This document shows, piece by piece, positions 55,001 to 63,017 of a DNA stretch of 63,017 nucleotides. The translations under genes and the position numbers were made by a program. This DNA is from Saprolegnia diclina VS20. Lineage: Eukaryota > Oomycota > Saprolegniomycetes > Saprolegniales > Saprolegniaceae. The first letter of the stretch is position 1. Each line of letters starts with the position of its first letter. The stretch spans positions 134,275-197,291 of the forward strand of contig NW_008246115.1 in the NCBI RefSeq assembly GCF_000281045.1, in the 5' to 3' direction. The notes under the pieces were generated by a model. The model was not told where the DNA came from. It saw only the letters and a list, made by a program, of their open reading frames with translations, and searched no databases.

Positions 55001-56188
55001 CGAGATCGGGTTGATGATCGGGTCGAAGTAGAACGCCGGCAAGTCCGGGTCCTCGGCCTTGATGTAGCAGAGCGCGGGCGCGTGGTACGGCTGGATGTGT
55101 ACGGCGCGCGGGCGGCTGTTGTACAAGTACGGGAACGCGACGCGGTACTCGGTGCGGATCTGGTGCCGGATGATGATCTTGTTGATGTCGTTGAACTCGT
55201 TCCAGTCCTCGTCGTCTTGGTCCAAGTCGCGGTAGAGCGGCTCAAACTTGGGCCCGCCGGGAATCGCCACGTTGAGCGCCTTGGCCGTGAAGAACGACGC
55301 CTTGTCAAAGAGGTACTGGTAGTTCGGGTCGATGAGGTCCGACATGAGCTGGCTCGCCAAGCGGTGCAAGTTGGACATGATCGGGACCGGCAGCTTCCAC
55401 TTGCGGTAGCTCGGGCCGTTGATGTACTTCGAGTCGACGAGCGGCTTGGCGTCGTAGAGCCACTCGATCACGGCCGCGTCGTCGTCCTCGCCCAGCTCCA
55501 TCTGGATCGCCTCCGACGGCTCGACGTCGAGGATGTTGTCGCCATAGTCGAGCGGTGGCTCTTCGTCGTCGAACGGCGGGAAGCGCATGCGCTTGAAGTG
55601 CCGACGATCGCGCTTCTCACGACGCATCATGACCCACATCGTACCCCACTGCGCAATGTAGACAGGCTCAATGACCCACGGGATGTCGTTCACAAACGTG
55701 ATCGCGCCCGTGACGTGGTAGAGCACCTTGACCTCGCGCACTTGCTCCCACGGCATCGGCATGTTCTCGAGGAGCTTGAAGACCGCATGCGGCACGTACT
55801 TGAGCGCGCCAAGGTACACGCGCTTGTCGTGGCGGAACTTCTTGCTGCTCATGTCCCCGTGGTCCTTGATGATTTTGCGCACGTGCTCGGCGGGCATGTC
55901 GTCCTTCGTGCTCTCGACAAAGCCAAACTTGCGCTTCTCGCCGTAGCGCTTGCCCTGGCGCTTGGACCAGCGGTTGCTGCGCTCCTCGACCTCGCGGAAG
56001 AAGCTGTCCGTGGCCGCGTCATCGTACAGCGCCTCGCCGGCCGTGTACTCGTACTCGACGTCGGCTTGCTCCGCTGGCGGTGGCGGCGGGACGAAGCCAT
56101 GGCTCGGCGGCGGTGGCGGGACGCGACCATGCCCAGGCGGTGGCGGCGGCGCCAGGCCCGGCGGTGGTGGTGGCGGTGGGATGACCAT
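49049..56188 (-). CDS. PRP8: spliceosome core factor PRP8 (2379 aa, single exon)
   Basis: Starts [20 protein letters not shown] (a Pro-rich tail like that of animal PRP8). Very highly conserved blocks follow throughout: [20 protein letters not shown] and [20 protein letters not shown] (N-terminal domain, ~110-170); [32 protein letters not shown] and [19 protein letters not shown] (PROCN, ~520-720); [20 protein letters not shown]; a thumb/linker region; [20 protein letters not shown] and [20 protein letters not shown] (~1480-1570, U6-binding/linker); an RNase H-like domain (~1770-2020); and a C-terminal MPN/JAB1 domain ([21 protein letters not shown], ...[10 protein letters not shown]). Length matches the family. 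It positions U5/U6 and the splice sites at the active centre, important here because nearly every multi-exon neighbour has tiny introns. Uninterrupted 7.1-kb exon. Confidence 0.98.
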   Translation of the reverse strand: MVIPPPPPPPGLAPPPPPGHGRVPPPPPSHGFVPPPPPAEQADVEYEYTAGEALYDDAATDSFFREVEERSNRWSKRQGKRYGEKRKFGFVESTKDDMPAEHVRKIIKDHGDMSSKKFRHDKRVYLGALKYVPHAVFKLLENMPMPWEQVREVKVLYHVTGAITFVNDIPWVIEPVYIAQWGTMWVMMRREKRDRRHFKRMRFPPFDDEEPPLDYGDNILDVEPSEAIQMELGEDDDAAVIEWLYDAKPLVDSKYINGPSYRKWKLPVPIMSNLHRLASQLMSDLIDPNYQYLFDKASFFTAKALNVAIPGGPKFEPLYRDLDQDDEDWNEFNDINKIIIRHQIRTEYRVAFPYLYNSRPRAVHIQPYHAPALCYIKAEDPDLPAFYFDPIINPISQFRIGKTTTATMDDDDDDDVFEMPMGFAPILSEEELYTENTASGIALYWAPRPFNLRMGKTRRALDVPLVNKWFQEHCPAGQPVKVRVSYQKLLKCWVLNHLHARPPKALNKKYLFKSLKSTKFFQSTELDWVEAGLQVCRQGYNMLNLLIHRKNLNYLHLDYNFNLKPIKTLTTKERKKSRFGNAFHLTREILRLMKLLVDAHVQYRLGNVDAFQLADGLQYSFAHVGQLTGMYRYKYRLMRQVRMCKDLKHLIYYRFNTGPVGKGPGCGFWAPAWRVWLFFLRGIVPLLERWLGNLLARQFEGRHSKGIAKTVTKQRVESHFDLELRAAVMHDILDMMPEGVKANKSRTILQHLSEAWRCWKANIPWKVPGLPAPIENMILRYVKSKADWWTNVAHYNRERIKRGATVDKTVCKKNLGRLTRLWLKAEQERQHNYLKDGPYVSAEEAVAVYTTTVHWLESRKFASIPFPPLSYKHDTKLLILALERLKENYSANNRLNQNAREELGLIEQAYDNPHEALSRIKRHLLTQRAFKEMGMEFMDLYSHLLPVYEIEPLEKITDAYLDQYLWYEADKRHLFPSWIKPGDSEPPPLLVYKWCQGINNLDNIWRTDNGECVVVMESKLEKVYEKMDLTLLNRLLRLVLDHNIADYITAKNNVVIAYKDMMHTNSYGLIRGLQFASFVFQYYGLVLDLLMLGLTRASEIAGPPQFPNEYLAFKDTATETSHPIRMYTRYIDKIYVVYKFDADDSRDLIQRYLTEHPDPNNENIVGYNNKKCWPRDARMRLMKHDVNLGRATFWDMKNRLPRSLTTLEWDHSFVSVYSKDNPNLLFNMCGFDVRILPRSRAIEDEFAHKDGVWNLQNDVTKERTAQAYLRVDEAAIKAFENRVRQILMSSGSTTFTKVANKWNAALIGLMTYFREAVVQTQELLDLLVKCENKMQTRIKIGLNSKMPSRFPPVVFYTPKELGGLGMLSMGHVLIPQSDMRYMKQTEGGITHFRSGMSHEEDQLIPNLFRYLQPWESEFIDSQRVWAEYALKRQEATAQNRRLTLEDLEDSWDRGIPRINTLFQKDRHTLAYDKGWRVRTDFKKYQVLRQNPFWWTHTRHDGKLWNLNNYRTDMIQALGGVEGILEHTLFKGTYFPTWEGLFWEKASGFEESMKYKKLTNAQRSGLNQIPNRRFTLWWSPTINRANVYVGFQVQLDLTGIFMHGKIPTLKISLIQIFRAHLWQKIHESLVMDLCQVFDQELDALAIENVQKETIHPRKSYKMNSSCADILLFASYKWQMGKPTLLHDVKDSADGTTSTKYWIDVQLRWGDFDSHDIERYARAKFLDYTSDNMTIYPSPTGVLLAVDLAYNLYSGYGNWFTGCKPLMQQAMAKIMKANPAMYVLRERIRKGLQLYSSEPTEPYLSSQNYGELFSNQIIWFVDDTNVYRVTIHKTFEGNLTTKPINGAIFIFNPRTGQLFLKIIHTSVWAGQKRLGQLAKWKTAEEVAALIRSLPVEEQPKQIIVTRKGMLDPLEVHLLDFPNIVIKGSELQLPFQACLKVEKFGDLILRAIEPQMVLFNIYDDWLNTITSYTAFSRLILILRALHVSQDRTKIILRPTATTITQDHHIWPSLTDEDWLKLEVQLKDLILNDYGKKNNVNVASLTQSEIRDIILGMEISAPSQQRQMVAEVEAQARDQSQLTAVTTKTVNVHGDGMVVTTTSQYEQHSFASKTDWRVRAISATNLHLRTNHIYVNSDDIRESGFTYVLPKNILNKFITVADLRTQIGGLIYGVSPPDNPHVKEIRCIVVPPQLGTHQSVTIPMAAPSHEYLENLEALGWIHTQPNETPALAPQDVSFHAKFMAENASWDGEKTIAITCSFTPGSASLTAYKLTPAGYEWGRANKDTGPSPPGYLPTHYEKVQMLLSDRFVGFYMVPDEEVWNYNFMGVKHTPSMKYDVKVGNPKEFYHEVHRKTHFYNFSAMESVDEAAGDAEEEGQRDVFG

Positions 56189-56897
56189 CTACTCGAGCTT
56201 CCGTGTGCGTCCGTCCGCTTGCCGCAGCCACAGAACAAAAAGTAGAATAACGAGACAGGCGTCCGGATACAATGCCGACCAACGATTGGCCAAAAGTCAA
56301 ATCTTTTTCCTGCCGAATCGCCCGGAGAAAACCCGGACTAGGTTTATTTCGAACGGCCCACTGTACTGCATACACTGGATGCGTGGCCATACCACCGCGC
56401 GCCATGGACTGGCGACTCTCGACCACGTTGTGGTCCATAGCACTCGCTTCTTGGGGACAAGGCTATTGATAGTAGTTGGCTCTTAAACCACTGAATTGCC
56501 CAAAACAACGGTGTACAATGGTAGAGTACTTGCACGTCATGTTGAACCACTGTACTGCAGTGTATATACTGTTTCGTCCAAAGCAGTGTCTTGAGCTGAA
56601 ACCAGTGTTTCACATTCCAGCGGCCTCGCCCAACAATGCACCTTGTAGCCGTCACATCGTTGCCGCTAGTGGTGTCTACACTAACATGGGTGGCTGTATT
56701 TTATATCCTATGGATGTCATTGCTCGTCTGAACCACCGAGCAGACAGCTGCGGAGCGACCCTCGCCGATGCTCGCAACAGGCAGCAGCCAGTGTTTCAAC
56801 CAAGATCCGATATCCACTGGCCGCGTCGAACGGCCGCGTGTGCAATATTTAGCGGTCGCGTTTCGGCCACTTTTTTCGTGCCACCGAGCTGCCGCCG
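56189..56897. other. divergent intergenic region PRP8 / DUF4954-like
   Basis: About 700 bases. On the PRP8 side it carries gtccggata at about 56263 (75 bases upstream of the start) and an inverted CCAAT (gattggcc) at about 56284 (96 bases upstream). No gene seen. Confidence 0.45.
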
Positions 56898-59336
56898 ATG
56901 TCGTTCGCGCCCTGCGTCCTTCCGCTCCTGCAGTCCGAGCACCAGCGCCACGCCGCCGCCGTCCGCGCCTCCATGGAGGCCATGCGCCGCTATGCGCCGG
57001 TTACGCCCGCCCAGATCCAGCGTCTCGAGGCCGCCGGCAACCGAGGTAGGCGCCATCATCCTCGTTGTCCTCATCGTCGCTGGCGTAGCCGAGTCGTGGG
57101 CGACCGTGCACACGAGCAGCCCATCCCTTGCGCCTCTCGAGCGCATCCGCAACTGCTCGTTCCGCGGCCACGTCTACTTTGGTAGGTTGCTGCCTGGAAG
57201 ACCATCTGACATGTGGCTTAGGGACATTTGCCAAGAACACGGTGGTCGAAGGCGTGCCCTTCCAAAGCGGTCTCTACAACAGCACGCTGAGCGACGCGTT
57301 CATTGCCACCGATGCGCTCGTCCACGACACGTTCCTACTCCACGGTACGGCCATGGGCGTGTTGGCGACAGCCACTGCAACATGAAGCTCCTAGGCACGT
57401 ACGTCGAGTCGGGTGCGAGCGTCGTCGGGTGCGGCACGATCACCGTCTCCTCGGCGCCGGTCTACGGCAACAACAACCCGCTCAAGGTCGGCGTCGAGAT
57501 TGGCGGTCGCGAGATCCACGCGTTCGCTGACCTTCCGTTTGACCGTACGCGTTTGCATCTCATTTTGCGTCATTCTAACCGCAAGCGTTCGATCTAGTCG
57601 CGGTTAAGGTTGGCCAGAACCGGTCGGACGCCACCGAACTCGCTGCGTACGCGGCCAACGTGGCGACGTACACGGCAGCGATCAACTGCGGTATCAACGT
57701 CATTGGCGCCGACGCCCAAGTGCTGCGCTGCGCCAAGCTCCACGACGTCTTTGTCGGTGGCTTTGCCGTGCTGCAAGATTCGATCGTGCTCAATTCGACC
57801 GTGATGTCGTCCAACGCAGAGCGCAGTCGCATCACGGGCTTCTCGCGCGTCACCGACTCGATCCTGCAGTGGCACGCAATCGTCGAAGGCAGCAGCAGCG
57901 TCGAACGCGCCTTCCTCTGCGAGTACTCGCACGTCGAGCGCCACGGTATCGTCATGGACTCGCTTCTCGGTACATTGATTTGTCTTCGGCCTGCATCAAC
58001 GAGATTTTGTGTAGGACCCAACACGTCGATTGCCGAAGGCGAGGTGACTTCGAGCTTCCTCGGGCCCTTTGTGGGCTTTCACCATCAAGCCATGATCATT
58101 GCATCCTTCTGGCCCGAAGGCAAGGGCAACATTGGGTAAGCAAAAGTAAAAGAAAATGGCCTCATGCGTGCGTAGGTATGGCGCCAACGTCGGTAGCAAC
58201 CACACGCTCAAGGCGCCGGACCAAGAGCTCTGGCCGGGCGAAGGCGTCTTCTACGGTCTCAGCGTCTCGGTCAAGTTTCCGAGTAACTTTACGCACGCGC
58301 CGTACTCGGTGCTTGCTACGGGCGTCAACACGCTGCCGCAGAAGCTCGAGATGCCATTCGCTCTTGTCAACCTCCCGGGTCACAACATCCCGGCCTTGTC
58401 GCCGGCCGTCAACGAAATCTTCCCCGGGTACGTCCTTCTCGCAATGGTGCTATTTTGCCGTATTTTGCGCATTTCAAAATGTTGCTACATTGATACTCAA
58501 TTGATATTTTCCAGGTGGGTCCTTGGCAGCAGCATCTTTACGGTCCTCCGCAACATGGACAAGTTTGAGAAGCGCAATCGCGCGAGACGCACGGTCATCG
58601 AGCACGAAATTTTCCGCCCCGAGATTGTTCGCATGATGCAAGGTGCGTCATCATTGATTTTTGGTATCAATACCATACCAACTAGTGGCGCTCGAGCGCT
58701 TGACGTCGCCCAAGGACGCGTCGATCACGCTCGGACCGCACAAGATCTATACCGACAAGCAGGTCTGTCCCTTGGCTTGAGATAGTGGAAGTCAACCTCG
58801 ATGCGCAGGTGCCTGGCCTTGGCAAGAACTACATGACCGAGTCGTCGCGCCTCGCGGGCATTCGAGCGTACACGTTCTTCATTCGCTTATACGCGCTCAA
58901 CGGCTTTTACACGGCCTTGCGCGCCGGACCGCAGCCCCTCGAGTCGCTCTTGGCGGCGGCGCCATGCTCGGAACGGTATCTATTCCCTAATCTAGTCCAG
59001 CGATCGTGATTCGGTGTATCCGTCTAGGTGGGCGCACGAGCGCAGCATTCTTGTGGCGACGACGCCGGACGCAAGCGGCGCCGACCTCCTTCGGGAGCTC
59101 GTTGCGGCGCACAAGACGGTGGCCAAGGACGCCGAAGTCGGCAAGGCCCGGGACGACAAGCGTGGCCAGCAAATCATCCCGGACTACAACCACGTGCACA
59201 AGAAGGCGTCCGACGAACGCATCGTCTTGGACGCGCAGCGGTACATCGACTACCTGAGACTGCCCGGCTTACTCTATGTCCTAGCCGCGCCACCGAGATG
59301 GAAGCTGCGGTCGCCGTGTACCTCCCGCGCCTCTGA
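56898..59336 (+). CDS. DUF4954-like left-handed beta-helix protein (640 aa, 12 exons)
   Basis: Exons: 56898-57045, 57089-57181, 57222-57344, 57395-57544, 57598-57969, 58015-58135, 58176-58427, 58515-58642, 58686-58762, 58782-58975, 59028-59240, 59285-59336; total 641 codons. The protein has the layout of DUF4954 proteins: a start rule of the type TPAQIQRLEAAGN, IRNCSFRGHVYFG, then hexapeptide-like turns (SGLYNSTLSDAFIATDALVHD, YVESGASVVGCGTI, GCGINVIG-like AAINCGINVIGA, VLQDSIVLNSTVMSSN). Next come the conserved EGEVTSSFLGPFVGFHHQAM and GANVGSNHTLKAPDQELWPG, and a helical C-terminal third. These resemble sugar-nucleotidyl/acyl-transferase-type beta-helices; activity unknown. Relatives I know are in Bacteroidetes and similar bacteria. 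Eleven introns show it is fully adapted to the host. The intron at 58763-58781 would be only 19 nt and is uncertain. Confidence 0.82.
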
Positions 59337-59694
59337 GCCCAAATGGCGTCGCGAGAAGCTCTCGACAGCGTAGACACTCAATACACACGGCGTTCTGGAC
59401 CTTATACGATCATGCGACGTGGGATGGCGTGCAGTCGACGAGGAGGATGAGGCGTGAGCAGCACCAACAAGCCAAGATGGCCCCAACTGGCCACTTGGTG
59501 GATTGCAGCTTCCGGCGACGTCACTCGTAACACTTTCCGTGCTTGCGTGCGACCCGCCACATCGTCCGGGAGTCTCCTCCATTTGGTACCTCCAATTTGG
59601 CACAAACTACAGACTCAACTACCCAATGGAAGCTGTGGTGGCCACCTTCGATCGGTGACTTCAGTTATTAAATATGACGTAAATCCCTAAAATG
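59337..59694. other. convergent intergenic spacer
   Basis: About 360 bases between two converging genes, 3' flanks only. No repeat or RNA recognised. Confidence 0.45.
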
Positions 59695-60249
59695 CTAGAA
59701 CGAGATGAAGCGGTAGAAGGCCGACATGTCCCGCGGCAGGCCGTAGCGACACACGGGGCATTCGTCGTGGGACTCGAGCCACGGAAGGATGCAGGCGTGG
59801 TGGAAGACGTGGTGGCACGAAAGCTCGACAATGTCGCCGCTGCTGTCGGCAAACTTCTCGATGCACACGGTGCACTCGTCGTTCCAGCAGCTGCTAGCGT
59901 CCACGTCGTACCAGGGCCGCGGCACGAGCGAGCTGCGGTAGACTGGGCACGTTGGCCGTATGTCGACGCTGGTCGGGGCGTCGCCGAGCAGCTCGAGCGA
60001 CGCCCGCAGTAGGCTCGGGCTCGCGCAGTCGACACAGGCGCGGCCAATGTTGGACGTCGTGTTGATCAAGTAGACAGTACGCGAGCACTTGGAGCACACG
60101 AGGTCGCCGCAGACGCGGCAGTGGTGGCGGCGGCGGTAAAACTTGAAGCCTTTGCCGCAGCACTGACAGTTGGACCGCGCTTGGTCGTGGACCCATTGGT
60201 CGCGCGGACAGGCGCTGCGGACGGGCGGCGCGGTAAGCGTACTCTCCAT
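59695..60249 (-). CDS. FYVE-RING protein A (184 aa)
   Basis: Single exon, start MESTLTAPPVRSACP. The FYVE zinc finger (~residues 17-76) has the WVHD entry motif, four Cys pairs (CQCC, CRVC, CSKC, CVDC) and the phosphoinositide-binding RRRHHCRVCG. A RING-H2 follows (~125-168): CTVCIEKF, CHHVFHHACILPW, CPVCRYGLP. FYVE domains bind phosphatidylinositol 3-phosphate on endosomes, and a RING would make it an endosomal E3 ligase; both are inferred from complete ligand sets. No signal peptide or membrane helix. It has a CCAAT box 94 bases and a CCGGATAA box about 65 bases upstream of the start. An inverted paralogue lies at 61914. Confidence 0.9.
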   Translation of the reverse strand: MESTLTAPPVRSACPRDQWVHDQARSNCQCCGKGFKFYRRRHHCRVCGDLVCSKCSRTVYLINTTSNIGRACVDCASPSLLRASLELLGDAPTSVDIRPTCPVYRSSLVPRPWYDVDASSCWNDECTVCIEKFADSSGDIVELSCHHVFHHACILPWLESHDECPVCRYGLPRDMSAFYRFISF

Positions 60250-60309
60250 GATGTGGGCGCTTTGTGGATTCTCTCAAATGATGGACGCACATTGCCCTTT
60301 CCGCGGGCA

Positions 60310-60350
60310 GAACACCGGATACGCCGACTTCCGGATAAAGAGCCAATCAT
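60310..60350 (-). promoter_or_regulatory. CCGGATAA plus CCAAT promoter module of FYVE-RING A
   Basis: ccggataaag at 60331-60340 followed by agccaatc at 60341-60348, with a further accggatac at about 60313. Same two motifs and similar spacing as upstream of PRP8. Function inferred. Confidence 0.4.
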
Positions 60351-61913
60351 CGCGCGCCAAAATATCGAGCCTGCAACGTCCACCAATCACATGACGCGAA
60401 TCCAATCTTTTTTTCGACCGCCGAATGATTGTGGGATTCACTGGGACTTTGGCCGACGCGGAGAAGCCATGACCCCACGCGCACCAAAGCAAGTGCACTC
60501 GACATGAGGCGCGACCCAAGCGCAGTACGACGGCCGCGACGCTTGGCCTCCAAGAGCCTTGATTTCATCCGTAAAAACGAGTGGTAAAAACCTATCATAC
60601 CGTGCGTCCAATCGCCGGTCCCACGTGCCTGGCCTCAGAGACGGCGCGGTGTCGATACCAGAGTGGCGTCACGCACACTGCGGGACCTCCTATCCCCGAT
60701 GGCATCTGACCCGTGGAGCAGTGCCATTTTGGAACCATTTTATGATATGTCGTCAGATCTTGATTCGTACCGGAAAGGTCGTTGACTAACTTCGTTATTT
60801 TCGCGCCGGTTGTGCATAGATGTGCGACCAGATAAGAAAATAGAATTTATTATCTAGTCAGAACCATTTAATGATTCGCAAGTTCGTACGTGGATGGTTA
60901 TGCATCACAGAACTGCATCGAGCTCTGGAGTACGCTGGGCGCTGGACGCTATGAGAGCCATCAGTAATGGGCGTTTCAACGTATCGGTAGAGATTAGAAA
61001 TAGAGTTTTTAGGAGGAATAGGCAAAGGCCAGCCAGACCTCGACGCAGTTTCGATTTGGCTTCGGCCTGCTAAGTCTCGACCCGCCTCGCCAACCCATGG
61101 CAGGCGTGGTAATCCACCTCCTTTGCCCCCTTTACTGGCAACAAGCGCGACTCCTGAAAACAATGTGATTGCAGTGGCGGTCACAGGCCGAGCCTCGGCT
61201 TTCATGCTCTGATTTCAGTTATCAAACGACCAGTGTTTGTACGCGTGGCACCGAAACTAGGTTACGAGTTGCTGTTCTCAGGAGGACCCAAGAGATAGGG
61301 TCTGTGAGCGGGAGAGAGTGAGACGGAACCTTCACCACGGAAGCGCGCACCGCTATGACTCGTGGATGATGACGCCAAAGAGGTTCACGCATCGCTTTTT
61401 GAGCCAACTTGATGGCGTGGGATCTACGAACACTATGGTACACTGACGCCAACGGGCACATGACCACCCAAACGCGTTTGGCTGCCGACGAGACAAGAGT
61501 GCTGGTTCCTTCCTACCCACAAATATCATGGCGGAAACTTATAAGGCCTCGCTAGCAAGCAATTAATGACACCTTCGATCGAGACCACTGCGTACGCGGT
61601 TTTGAAACGAAATAATTGCGTGTACAAGTCGACCAAGGCCACTGGATCAAGACAAGGTCTCTCCAACGCTCAAAATTTGCCCCGTTCTACAATCCCATAC
61701 AGTGGATTCACGCCAGTGTTTATGGTGCGATCTCGGTCGCGTACCTACCCCTAGATACAACATCTGTGTCTCGGGCGCCTCCCGCCATACACAAGCGTAT
61801 CGAGTCCAACTTCTACAGCGGGCGTGAGCCAGGTGGCGATACAAGGTGGTGGCGGCAGAGAGATAGCCACAATAGTCTGGCTCACATCGCATTCTTCTTC
61901 CAACAACTCGATC
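60351..61913. other. 1.5-kb intergenic region between divergent FYVE-RING genes
   Basis: No persistent coding signal on either strand. Some ~60-115-codon frames are present but none has a recognised motif. The last ~90 bases can be read as an N-terminal extension of FYVE-RING B, which is not favoured. Confidence 0.4.
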
Positions 61914-62462
61914 ATGAAGAGCAGCGCGTGTGGCGGTGGTATCCAAGTACGCAGTGCGTGCTCGAAAGCGCTCTGGGTCCACGACCAAGCGCGGCCGCAC
62001 TGCAACAGCTGCACCGCCAAGTTTACGTTTCTGCGGCGGCGCCACCACTGCCGCGTCTGCGGCGAAGTCGTGTGCCGCAAGTGCACGCGCACTGTGTACC
62101 TTGTCAACACGAGCTCCAACGTTGGCTTTGCGTGCATCGAATGCGCCATTCCGCTTGCCTCGCCGCGCGCCACCGACGACTTGGACGAGCCGCACAGTAG
62201 CTGGTGCATGCGCCCGACGTGTCCGACGTTCTTGTGTACGCTCGAGCGCCAGTCGCTGGAGCAGCTACCGCCCGAGACGCCCGAGTGCGCGCTGTGCATT
62301 CGAGAGCTGCAAGGCCCTTGGCGGGTGCTGCAACTCCCGTGTCACCATGCCTTCCACGACGCCTGCCTCTTGCCATGGCTCAAGACCCACGACGCCTGCC
62401 CAACCTGCACATACCAGCTCCCGCGCGATACGACGGCGACAGCCACGAGCCTCTTTACGTAG
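61914..62462 (+). CDS. FYVE-RING protein B (182 aa)
   Basis: Start taken at MKSSACGGGIQVRSAC because VRSAC aligns with the N-terminus of FYVE-RING A; the frame is open 30 codons further up (from 61824). The FYVE finger (LWVHDQARPHCNSC, FLRRRHHCRVCGEVVC, CRKCTRTVYLVN, GFACIEC) is complete. The RING-H2 is also complete (CALCIRELQG, CHHAFHDACLLPW, CPTCTYQLP). The linker between the two differs from A in length and sequence, so the pair is not very recent. It is transcribed away from A. As for A, an endosomal PI3P-binding E3 ligase is the inferred role. A Thr/Ala-rich tail ends the protein. Confidence 0.9.
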   Translation: MKSSACGGGIQVRSACSKALWVHDQARPHCNSCTAKFTFLRRRHHCRVCGEVVCRKCTRTVYLVNTSSNVGFACIECAIPLASPRATDDLDEPHSSWCMRPTCPTFLCTLERQSLEQLPPETPECALCIRELQGPWRVLQLPCHHAFHDACLLPWLKTHDACPTCTYQLPRDTTATATSLFT

Positions 62463-62989
62463 TCTGAATCTTTATAACTTGAAAGGATGTAGCAAGTGCA
62501 TGCGTTATTTGGCTCCAACAACTCTGAAGTCATGTCGTGAAGTAGCTTGAACCGGGGGACCCGAGGACGGACGAAGTGATTTGCTATAAGCAAGAGTCGT
62601 CGTCTCAGGCCTCTCCATGAGGTATGGACGGAGCAACTCGACGTCTTCGGGTCGCGTACATGCTTCGTTGCACGTCCACCGCGTGCAACATACGAACTCC
62701 AGTGGGGTGCGATTCGAGCGTTGGGCTGGAACGTCAAGCGTCTCGGTCGGACGCTCGACGCTGCGAGCTTGCACTCCCAGTGCTTCGTTTGTGCAGAGAT
62801 GCCAGTTGCTCAAGCACAACTCCTCGCAACTGCAGCATCTAAAGTGAGCATTGGTTTGTGAACCGTAGTTGTACCATCATTTTTGTGCGAAATTGTTTTG
62901 TTTCAAGAAAAACCGAGTGAATTGGGAACAATCATTCATTAAATTCGCCAGAGAAAAGCATGCAGCATGAGCACTAGCGACGCATGACA
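62463..62989. other. 3' flank, no gene seen
   Basis: About 530 bases downstream of FYVE-RING B. Short frames on both strands without recognised motifs. Confidence 0.4.
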
Positions 62990-63017
62990 CGGACGGCAGC
63001 ACGGCCTTTGCCGTCCG
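62990..63017. repeat. 9-bp inverted repeat at the window edge
   Basis: cggacggca and its reverse complement tgccgtccg around a 10-base spacer, ending exactly at the last base of the window. It may continue beyond; possibly one end of a longer inverted repeat or a simple hairpin. Confidence 0.5.

Noticed and set aside
62990-63017. Histone-type 3' stem-loop or transposon end
   Set aside because: Stem and loop do not match the histone consensus, and the window ends there, so no element can be shown.

Overview
The window looks like nuclear DNA of an oomycete of the Saprolegniales (Saprolegnia/Achlya/Aphanomyces relatives). Reasons: GC-rich, compact genes on both strands; very short spliceosomal introns (mostly 40-60 nt) with GTACG-type donors and mostly TAG acceptors; a SAS-6 centriole gene, as expected of a flagellate; TKL-type kinases; FYVE-RING proteins; a KRE6/SKN1-like glucan enzyme; and lineage-type leucine-rich-repeat families. 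No virus-like or LTR element was recognised. I found about 22 protein genes, one tRNA and several gene relics. Species is not determinable from the sequence alone. Exon structures below were read by eye from frame continuity and splice signals. Layout, 0-20 kb: 3' end of a GH16 KRE6/SKN1-like gene (1-706); an IQ/C2/PH-type protein (1587-2702); a Cys-motif protein (3301-4224, minus); a lineage-type membrane protein (4379-6554, minus); a ten-exon sugar-phosphate/nucleotide-sugar transporter (7154-8658); the CCAAT-binding subunit NF-YC (8747-9532, minus); an MFS-like protein with a CRAL-TRIO domain inside it (9956-12076, minus); a four-helix TVP15/COPI-associated-like protein (12221-12866, minus); a tandem pair of N-myristoylation-motif kinases, the first a pseudokinase (14432-15629) and the second apparently active (16461-17954); and centriolar SAS-6 (18401-20418). 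Layout, 20-41 kb: a giant USP9X/24/34-type deubiquitinase (20877-28650); tRNA-Arg(CCT); a small FoP/CHTOP-like RNA-binding protein; a four-helix membrane protein; a prenylated ubiquitin-fold protein (32273-32745) converging on the ribosome-quality-control ligase LTN1/listerin (32793-37927, minus); and tRNA-dihydrouridine synthase DUS2 with an added zinc finger (38908-40605). Layout, 41-63 kb: a birth-and-death array of LRR paralogues (three long copies and three or more relics, all minus, 41.5-48.9 kb); the spliceosome core PRP8 (49049-56188, minus, one exon); a twelve-exon gene for a DUF4954-like beta-helix protein whose closest relatives known to me are bacterial (56898-59336); and two inverted FYVE-RING paralogues (59695-60249 minus; 61914-62462 plus). 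How the genes relate: a ubiquitin theme recurs (USP, UBL3/MUB-like, LTN1, two RING-FYVE proteins), but gene orientation gives no operon-like coupling. The most interesting non-coding signals are a recurrent promoter module (CCAAT box plus TATCCGGA) in a window that also encodes NF-YC, a perfect double-CCAAT palindrome before SAS-6, a 28-bp palindrome before the ubiquitin-fold gene, and a 26-bp inverted duplication inside an LRR relic.
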